Source: Tichowtungia sp964398915
GTDB taxonomy: Bacteria > Verrucomicrobiota > Kiritimatiellia > Kiritimatiellales > Tichowtungiaceae
Direction of reading: 5' to 3'
Length of the DNA stretch: 64,000 nt
Assembly: GCA_964398915.1 (NCBI GenBank)
Contig: CAYNOR010000002.1
Location: forward strand, 186,001-250,000
Numbering within the stretch: position 1 is the first letter of the stretch; every line of letters starts with the position of its first letter. The notes beneath the pieces are model-generated. The model was not told the origin of the DNA. It was given only the letters and a program-made list of their open reading frames with translations, and searched no databases. Made by a program: the position numbers and the translations under genes. Shown here one piece after another: positions 53,191 to 60,121 of this stretch.

Positions 53191-54687
53191 ATGTCTACCC
53201 TCGAAGTCCACATCGAAGATCCAGTGACTTTCATAATTTCCGGTGCAACGGGCGACCTGACCCGGCGAAAACTGATACCTGCGCTGTATACCCTCTTTAA
53301 AGACGGGGCATTGACAAAAGATTTTGTCATCGTCGGTTTTGCCCGGCGTGACTACGATAACCTGAGTTTCTGCAAACTGATGGAAGAATCCTTGCGCGAG
53401 CACAGCCGGACACCCGTGGATGAAACGTCACTTAAGGCATTCTGCCGCCACCTGTGCTATCACCGAGGAAACCTCTCTGATCCGGCGGCTTACGCCGGAC
53501 TGAAAGAAAAATTTGATAAGGGAACCCTGCCGGCCAATCGCCTTTTTTACCTCTCCATAACACCGGATCTGATCGACACTACTATCAACAATCTCCAAAC
53601 CGCCGGACTGATTACACCGCCGCATTCCAAGCCCTGGACGCGGGTCGTCGTGGAAAAACCGTTCGGACGCGATCTTCACGGCGCGAAAATACTGAACCGG
53701 GCCCTGCTTAATCATCTGGATGAAACGCAGATTTATCGCATTGACCACTACCTAGGCAAAGAAACAGTACAGAACATTCTTTCATTCCGCTTTGCCAACA
53801 CCATTTTTGAACCGGTCTTCAATCGTGCCTATGTAGATCATATTCAGATCACCGCAGCCGAAACGGTCGGCATGGAAAGCGGACGTGGCGCATTCTACGA
53901 CGAATACGGCGCCTTGCGTGATATGGTGGTTAATCACCTCTTCCAGTTGCTTTGTCTGGTAACGATGGAACCGCCGGATGGTCTGGATGCGCGCTCCATT
54001 CGCAATGAAAAAATGAAGATACTGCATGCTCTGCATTTATCCGGTTCAACAAAACACCATCCGTCCGTATGTTTCGGGCAGTACGGCGGGAGCGGGAAAA
54101 CCATCGCCTTCCGTGAAGAAGACCGGGTGGATCCAGCTTCAAAAACCGAGACGTTCGCCGCGCTGAGAATGGAAATTAATAACTGGCGCTGGGCGGGCGT
54201 GCCGATCTATTTGCGCACGGGCAAGCGGCTGGCGAAAAAAACGACAGAAATTGCCGTGCAGTTCAAAACACCGCCCCTCGCACTCTTCCAGCATGTCGCC
54301 TGTACGGGCGATGTTTGCGATCTGACGGGCGTAAAACCCAATATCCTGACATTCCGTATTCAGCCCGACGAAGGAATTTTTTTGCAGGTATCGGCCAAGC
54401 GTCCGAGCATGCAACTGGTAGTCGAAAGTGTGAATATGGATTTTTCCTATGCTGGTAAATGGGCTAGAAGTTTACCCGAGGCCTACGAACGGCTGTTACT
54501 TGACGCATTGCGCGGCGATTCCACGCTGTTCACCCGCTCCGACGAAGTTGAGGCAGAGTGGGAAGTCGTCGACGCCATTGTTGCCGGCGCAGCCGAAACC
54601 AAACCGGTTATCTATGCGCCCGGCTCGTGGGGTCCGGCTGAGGCCGACGCCATCCTACTCGATTACAATGGCTGGAAAAACGATTAG
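53191..54687 (+). CDS. zwf: Glucose-6-phosphate 1-dehydrogenase
   Basis: 498 residues. The NADP-binding start TFIISGATGDLTRRKLIPAL and the active-site motif YRIDHYLGKETVQNIL are present, as are GRGAFYDEYGALRDMVVNH and YLRTGKRLAKKTTEI. It catalyses the first oxidative step of the pentose phosphate pathway. GGAG eight bases before the ATG supports the start. It is divergent from the LptF/G gene. Confidence 0.97.
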   Translation: MSTLEVHIEDPVTFIISGATGDLTRRKLIPALYTLFKDGALTKDFVIVGFARRDYDNLSFCKLMEESLREHSRTPVDETSLKAFCRHLCYHRGNLSDPAAYAGLKEKFDKGTLPANRLFYLSITPDLIDTTINNLQTAGLITPPHSKPWTRVVVEKPFGRDLHGAKILNRALLNHLDETQIYRIDHYLGKETVQNILSFRFANTIFEPVFNRAYVDHIQITAAETVGMESGRGAFYDEYGALRDMVVNHLFQLLCLVTMEPPDGLDARSIRNEKMKILHALHLSGSTKHHPSVCFGQYGGSGKTIAFREEDRVDPASKTETFAALRMEINNWRWAGVPIYLRTGKRLAKKTTEIAVQFKTPPLALFQHVACTGDVCDLTGVKPNILTFRIQPDEGIFLQVSAKRPSMQLVVESVNMDFSYAGKWARSLPEAYERLLLDALRGDSTLFTRSDEVEAEWEVVDAIVAGAAETKPVIYAPGSWGPAEADAILLDYNGWKND

Positions 54688-54723
54688 CCATAATCCGTAA
54701 TCTATAATGCGTAATTAAGAATC

Positions 54724-55044
54724 ATGAAAACAAAACTTATCTATGTAACAACTGCAGGCGCTGATGAAGCGATCGGCATTGCGGAGACCGTCGTGACAGA
54801 GCGGCTGGCGGCATGTGCCAATATTCTTAACGGTGCCATTTCAATTTTTCACTGGGAAGAAAAGTTACGCAGGGAAACCGAAGCCGTGTTGATTCTGAAA
54901 ACAACGGAAGAAAAAACCAGTTCGTTGACCGCTCGAATTAAAGAACTCCACTCGTATGAGTGTCCCTGCATTGTCGTTCTGCCGATTGAAGGCGGGAACT
55001 CTGAATTTCTGAAATGGATTGAGTGCAACGTTCCCTCAGCATGA
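54724..55044 (+). CDS. cutA: CutA-like divalent ion tolerance protein
   Basis: 106 residues, the usual CutA size. AIGIAETVVTERLAACANIL and IFHWEEKLRRETEAVLILKT, then LHSYECPCIVVLPIEGGNSE, match the family. CutA forms trimers; its link to copper tolerance is historical and its true role uncertain. It lies 36 bp after zwf. Confidence 0.93.
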   Translation: MKTKLIYVTTAGADEAIGIAETVVTERLAACANILNGAISIFHWEEKLRRETEAVLILKTTEEKTSSLTARIKELHSYECPCIVVLPIEGGNSEFLKWIECNVPSA

Positions 55045-55085
55045 AGCGGCAGTCACAAAAACGCACCTGTCCCTTTTAAACCTAA

Positions 55086-55523
55086 CTATTGGTGCGGAAG
55101 TTCGACAATAGAGAGCCAGAAGTTTTCGATCACTTTGACCACCTCAATGAAACGATTCAGATCAATGGGTTTGCGGACGTAGCAATTTGCATACATTTGA
55201 TAGGCCTTAGCTACATCATCTTCGTCGGCAGAAGTGGTGAGGATCACAACAGGAATCGATCGTAATTTTTCGTCCGTTTTAATTTCGGTCAGCACTTCGC
55301 GGCCATCTTTTTTCGGCAAATTCAAATCGAGAAGAATTAAATCAGGACGCGGAGCATCTTTATATCCGTTAATTTTGCGAAGAAACTGCATTGCTTCAAC
55401 TCCGTCTTTTGTTACATGCAGATTGTTGCGGATTTTATTCTCCTTAAGCGCTTCCTGCGTAAGCCGCACATCGCCGGGGTTATCCTCAACCAACAATATT
55501 TCGATCGCTCTGAATACTGCCAT
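55086..55523 (-). CDS. CheY-like response regulator (Rcp1 type)
   Basis: 145 residues, a stand-alone receiver. LLVEDNPGDVRLTQEALKEN supplies the acidic pair, LILLDLNLPKKDG the phosphoacceptor Asp, VVILTTSADEDD the Thr region, and VRKPIDLNRF the Lys. The Rcp1-like NPGDxRLTxEAL and long beta4-alpha4 loop usually go with phytochrome- or bacteriophytochrome-like kinases. It lies 3 bp after the sensor kinase gene upstream, its likely partner. Confidence 0.9.
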   Translation of the reverse strand: MAVFRAIEILLVEDNPGDVRLTQEALKENKIRNNLHVTKDGVEAMQFLRKINGYKDAPRPDLILLDLNLPKKDGREVLTEIKTDEKLRSIPVVILTTSADEDDVAKAYQMYANCYVRKPIDLNRFIEVVKVIENFWLSIVELPHQ

Positions 55524-55525
55524 GG

Positions 55526-57685
55526 CTACTTGTCTCCTTTTTTGGGAAGCGTAAACCAGAAAACACTTCCCTTTCTGAGTTCGGACTCTACACCCGTTCT
55601 GCCACCGTGTCTCTCAATAATTCGCCTGCAAATCGCCAGTCCGATCCCGGTTCCGGGATACTCAGCCCTGCTGTGCAACCGTTGAAAAATCTTAAAAATC
55701 CGCTCCTGATGTTCCGGTTCAACCCCAATACCGTTATCACGAACCGTAATTTTCCAATGGGTGGAAGCATTTTTAATCCCGATATGTACCACCGGCGGAT
55801 TTTCGCCTCTGAATTTGAGTGCATTGCTGATAAGATTCTGAAAAACGAGCCCGATTTGTAATGCATCACCATAGACCTGAGGAAGCGGATCCGCGGTGAT
55901 CTGCGCCCCGACTTCCAGAGTGCGGGCCTCCAAATCGCGAAGGACTCGCTGAAGCACTGATTCAAGCCGAACCGGTTCAAATGATTTCCTACGAGTCTGC
56001 AAGCGCGAGTAATCGAGCAGGGAATCAATCAATTGCTGCATACGCACAGCACCGTCCACTGCATAGGCAATAAACTCAAGGCCATCCTGATCGAGTCTGT
56101 CTTTATATCGTCGCTCGATAAGTTGCATATAGTTAGCCACCATACGCAACGGCTCTTGCAAATCGTGCGAGGCAATGTATGCAAACTGTTCGAGATCGCG
56201 GTTGGAAACCCGTAAATTCTCCATCGTGTCTACCAGCTTCTGCATGTTTTCTTTTTGTTCTGTAATATCCAGGAAAACCACAACACCGGCGGTAATTTGT
56301 CCCTGCGTATTCGTGATCGGCGACGCTTTGGCCAGAATAAACCGGTCGTCCTGTTCATCGCGCCGAATGATGAATTCACGGCTGTGCGTTTCTCCGGATT
56401 TCAAGGCGCGCACCAGCGGAACCTGTTCAACCGGCAACGGCGTTCCATCCAAATCAAAAAGCTTCCAGCTGGCAACATATTGATCTATTCCGACACCGTC
56501 CACCAGCTGCTCACGACTGCTTCCACCAATCAGCAGCCCCGCCTCGTTCACATATCGCAACTTCCCATCCTTTGCGTCAGCAATGGCGATGCCTGCTGAA
56601 CTCTGATTCATGGCGATCTGAAGAATTTCGTTGGCTTCATACAACGCCTCTGCCGTTTTGGCTTTATCCCTGTAAAACACGACGCGCTGATGCCGCCAGA
56701 CCATTCCCGCAAAGGCTACTATGCCGAAAAGCAAAGAACCAAACAGGAAAACCGTTTGCACGAGTCGCGCCCGCACTGGCGCGTATACTTCTTCCTTGTC
56801 TCTCCGTGCCACCATAAACCACGGCGAATCAGGAATAGCACGCAAAGTGGAAATTACAGGCACACCCCGGTAATCCACACCTTCTGCGATCCCTTCTTTC
56901 CCTAAAACCGCCATTACAGAAGGCGTGTTGGTGGATTGAAGGGGAATACGCAAATTCAGCGCAGTGTTCGTCTTAAATCGCAACTCGTTTAGAAAGACGG
57001 CCTCGTGTCCTTCCCGACGGACCAGCAACGTTTCCGCCGTCTCGCTGGGTACCGGCCATTTTTTTATAAAAGGGTAAAGATAGATGGAGGGATCGATCCG
57101 CAAAACCAGTGCGCCTAGCGGACGGTTCGTACCTGATTCATCAAGAATTGGACCCAATATGGACAAATAGACCTGCTGGTCATGTTCGCTCCGGTAGAAG
57201 TCCATCATGGATATCTGTCCGGATCTCATAACTTTTTCAACGTCTTGAATGACAGCGGTGCTCAGTTTCTGGAAAGCAGGCAACGATAAGCGTGTAACGC
57301 CCTGATCATCCAGCAACCGAATCAGATCGAAATCGCCGAGGGTCAGGTGTTTTTGCAACCAATCTGTTATCTGACGTTGTGCATCCGCAGCTTCCGGTTG
57401 TTCAAAAAAATGCCGCACCAAACCGTAAAAAGATGCGTTTTTAAAGAAGACGGATCCATCCGCCAACCGCTCCCGACGCCATCCTGTTAACTCGCCGACT
57501 TTCAGCTCCGCAATCGCCAGAAGCTGGCGCTCGGCCTCGATACGGTAATTATGTTCATAGCGCCGATAGTAAAAATAACCGACCGTGCAAAGACTCGCAG
57601 CCAGTAAAAGAAAGATAACAATAAATACCCACGCATCCCGCACCCTGCTCAGGTTATCCTTGCCCGTCGATGCGGACTTTTTCAC
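55526..57685 (-). CDS. Membrane sensor histidine kinase with periplasmic sensor and PAS domain
   Basis: 719 residues. A first membrane segment (WVFIVIFLLLAASLCTVGYF) is followed by a periplasmic Cache-like sensor of about 270 residues and a second segment (LVQTVFLFGSLLFGIVAFAG). A PAS domain (IAMNQSSAGIAIADAKDGKL) leads to the HisKA region with His in YIASHDLQEPLRMVANYM and an HATPase (NLISNALKFRGENPPV, DNGIGVEPEHQ, GTGIGLAICRRI). It overlaps the upstream kinase gene by 4 bp. The ligand is unknown. Confidence 0.9.
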   Translation of the reverse strand: MKKSASTGKDNLSRVRDAWVFIVIFLLLAASLCTVGYFYYRRYEHNYRIEAERQLLAIAELKVGELTGWRRERLADGSVFFKNASFYGLVRHFFEQPEAADAQRQITDWLQKHLTLGDFDLIRLLDDQGVTRLSLPAFQKLSTAVIQDVEKVMRSGQISMMDFYRSEHDQQVYLSILGPILDESGTNRPLGALVLRIDPSIYLYPFIKKWPVPSETAETLLVRREGHEAVFLNELRFKTNTALNLRIPLQSTNTPSVMAVLGKEGIAEGVDYRGVPVISTLRAIPDSPWFMVARRDKEEVYAPVRARLVQTVFLFGSLLFGIVAFAGMVWRHQRVVFYRDKAKTAEALYEANEILQIAMNQSSAGIAIADAKDGKLRYVNEAGLLIGGSSREQLVDGVGIDQYVASWKLFDLDGTPLPVEQVPLVRALKSGETHSREFIIRRDEQDDRFILAKASPITNTQGQITAGVVVFLDITEQKENMQKLVDTMENLRVSNRDLEQFAYIASHDLQEPLRMVANYMQLIERRYKDRLDQDGLEFIAYAVDGAVRMQQLIDSLLDYSRLQTRRKSFEPVRLESVLQRVLRDLEARTLEVGAQITADPLPQVYGDALQIGLVFQNLISNALKFRGENPPVVHIGIKNASTHWKITVRDNGIGVEPEHQERIFKIFQRLHSRAEYPGTGIGLAICRRIIERHGGRTGVESELRKGSVFWFTLPKKGDK

Positions 57686-60048
57686 GTTTTGGACTCCGGA
57701 AGTTGCATGAGTGCTCTGTGCAGCTGTTCCGGCCGAAGCGGACGGTCAATGAAAACGGAAAAGCAGTTTTTGATTTGATCGTCAACCGGGACGGCCCAAT
57801 TTGTGAAGCCGATCCACGGAACATCGGGTTGCAGTTTACGGAACTCAATAAGCCGCTCCGCCAGACCGGGCATATCAAGATTGCACAGTACCGCTTCAGC
57901 TTTAGCCTCTTTAGTCAATCGCTCAATTATTGAGTCAATACTTTCGGCATAGCGGGGCAGAACTCCGCACCGCTCCAGCAGGCATTCTGCATTGCGCATG
58001 TCGTACAGATCGTCGCCCCAGACACAGATGCACCGGCCTCGCCAGTGTTCGCGGACGACATCCGCCGAAATCGTATTCTTCGGCACGGCCTGATCCATGA
58101 CATGAAAGCAGAACAGAGATCCTTGACCTTTATGGCTTTCAACGCGGATGGTGCCACCCATCATTTCCGCCAGATTCTTTGAAATCGCCAGCCCCAGCCC
58201 TGCACCGCCGTGTACACGGGTATTCGAATTATCACCCTGCTGAAACGGCGTAAAAATACGTTTCAGTGTAGTATCATCCATTCCCTCACCGCTGTCTTCA
58301 ACGGAAAAGTCGACAAACTGACTCCCGGCAGGTGTCATCCGTCCACGAACCGTCAACTGGACAAATCCTTTTTCAGTAAATTTGATCGCATTGTTAAGCA
58401 GATTAATCAGCACCTGCAACAAACGGGATGAATCGCCGGTGATCTGTGCCGGGACGGTTTCTTCAACGGTGCAGGTCAGTGCTAATCCGCTTTTCACCGC
58501 CAAGGGCGAAAGCAATGCAACGGCTTTCTCTATCACGTCACGAATCGTGTAGATTTCTTTTTTGATATCCAGTTTACCCATCTCAATTCGGGAAAGATCA
58601 ATGAGATCCGTTACGAGCGCTAACATCGCATCGCCACTGGTACCGATTGTTTTCACAAAATCACGCTGTTCCTCATTCAGCTTTGAATCTTCCAGTAATT
58701 CGGTGAGTCCGATGATGGCGTTAAGCGGTGTGCGCAGTTCGTGACTGATATTTGCCAGAAACTGCGTTTTGATTAAGTTTGCCGCCTCGGCCGCATCACG
58801 GGCTTTACGTATCGACTCCTCAACGTTTTTCTGATCAGTAATATCGCTAAAGATCGTGGCGAACTGTCCTTTGCAAGGCGAATAGGCCGAAACCGAATAG
58901 CGCCGGTCCAATGCATCTGAAAAATCGTCGATTTGTAACAGCTCACCCGTCAGCGCCACTTTCCCGTACGTTTCGATCCAATGCGCTTCCGTGGCCGGCA
59001 ATACTTCCTTAACTGTTCTCCCGATTATATCTTTCGCTTTTAATCCGGTGAGTTTTTCAAAAGCCGTATTGATTTCTAAAAACCGGTAATCGCACGGAGC
59101 GCCCTTTTCATCACAAATGATTTCGTGCAGGGCGAATCCGGACTGCATGGATTCGAAAAGCTGGCGGTAGAGCTGTTCACTTTGTTTCAGTTTTTTCGCT
59201 GTTTCACGGCGAACCGTAATATCATGCGCTACATGAATTGCACCGATCAGACGTCCGTCTTCATAAATCGGCGAAACGACAACATTAAACCAGCCGTTAA
59301 ATTTTTCTTCATACAGTTCGGCAGAATGTGTCAGTCCGTCTTTGAGCATCACATCGTGAGGACAATCGGCAATTGGATGCGATGTCCCATGGCAGTACTC
59401 ATAACATCGTTTACCGATCAGTTCCGCCGCAGGAAGCCCCAGTCGCTCAGCCATAGCTTTGTTAACGCGCACAATCGTATGATTCGCATCAAAAATAGCA
59501 ATCAGATCGGGCATTGCATCGAACGTCTTCTCCCACATGTCATAAACCTGATTCAGATGACGATCATCCGTTTTATTTATGTGGCTCAGTATCGTCATGT
59601 CGTGCTGACGCTGATCAAGCTTTTCGATCTGCACTTTGGCCGCTACCAGCTGAGCCGTTGCCGTCTGACGCGCTATCTCGCCCACATTCAGCGACTGTGT
59701 AAGCTGACGAACTGTTTTCGCAATGAACTCGAATTCAGTAGATTTTTCGAAAAAAAAGTCTGCACCCATCTCGAGACACTTCTGGCGGTATTCCGCGTAG
59801 GGATAACTGGTCATAACCATGACCGTTATGCCGGGAAAATTCTTTTTAATCTCTGTGAGCGCTTTAATTCCGCCACCACCTGGCATGCGAATATCCAACA
59901 CAGCGATGTCGGGCTTAAAGGTTGTCAGTTGCCGAAGTGCATCGTCCGTATCGACAGCCTCAGCTATCGTTATGTCTGGCACGCGCAAAAGCCTGTCAAC
60001 CAGTCGTTGACGGATCAGTTGCGAATCGTCTGCAACAAGCACCCTCAT
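57682..60048 (-). CDS. Hybrid sensor: receiver - PAS - PAS - histidine kinase - degenerate receiver
   Basis: 788 residues. The N-terminal receiver is complete (VLVADDSQLIRQRLVDRLLR, DIAVLDIRMPGGGG, VMTSYPYAE). Two PAS domains follow (AMPDLIAIFDANHTIVRVNK; LFESMQSGFALHEIICDEKG). The kinase has His in FLANISHELRTPLNAIIGL and ATP motifs NLLNNAIKFTEKG, DSGEGMDDTTL and GAGLGLAISK. The C-terminal 115 residues look like a second receiver in which the phosphoacceptor position is Asn (LCNLDMPG) and the conserved Lys is Arg (FIDRPLRPEQL), so it is likely non-phosphorylatable. No membrane segment; it is cytoplasmic. Confidence 0.88.
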   Translation of the reverse strand: MRVLVADDSQLIRQRLVDRLLRVPDITIAEAVDTDDALRQLTTFKPDIAVLDIRMPGGGGIKALTEIKKNFPGITVMVMTSYPYAEYRQKCLEMGADFFFEKSTEFEFIAKTVRQLTQSLNVGEIARQTATAQLVAAKVQIEKLDQRQHDMTILSHINKTDDRHLNQVYDMWEKTFDAMPDLIAIFDANHTIVRVNKAMAERLGLPAAELIGKRCYEYCHGTSHPIADCPHDVMLKDGLTHSAELYEEKFNGWFNVVVSPIYEDGRLIGAIHVAHDITVRRETAKKLKQSEQLYRQLFESMQSGFALHEIICDEKGAPCDYRFLEINTAFEKLTGLKAKDIIGRTVKEVLPATEAHWIETYGKVALTGELLQIDDFSDALDRRYSVSAYSPCKGQFATIFSDITDQKNVEESIRKARDAAEAANLIKTQFLANISHELRTPLNAIIGLTELLEDSKLNEEQRDFVKTIGTSGDAMLALVTDLIDLSRIEMGKLDIKKEIYTIRDVIEKAVALLSPLAVKSGLALTCTVEETVPAQITGDSSRLLQVLINLLNNAIKFTEKGFVQLTVRGRMTPAGSQFVDFSVEDSGEGMDDTTLKRIFTPFQQGDNSNTRVHGGAGLGLAISKNLAEMMGGTIRVESHKGQGSLFCFHVMDQAVPKNTISADVVREHWRGRCICVWGDDLYDMRNAECLLERCGVLPRYAESIDSIIERLTKEAKAEAVLCNLDMPGLAERLIEFRKLQPDVPWIGFTNWAVPVDDQIKNCFSVFIDRPLRPEQLHRALMQLPESKT

Positions 60049-60121
60049 ATGTGCGTGAGGTTATCAGCTCTACCTATTTTATCAATGTCAGGTTTGGCTG
60101 TTATTTATGTAAGGTAATGCC

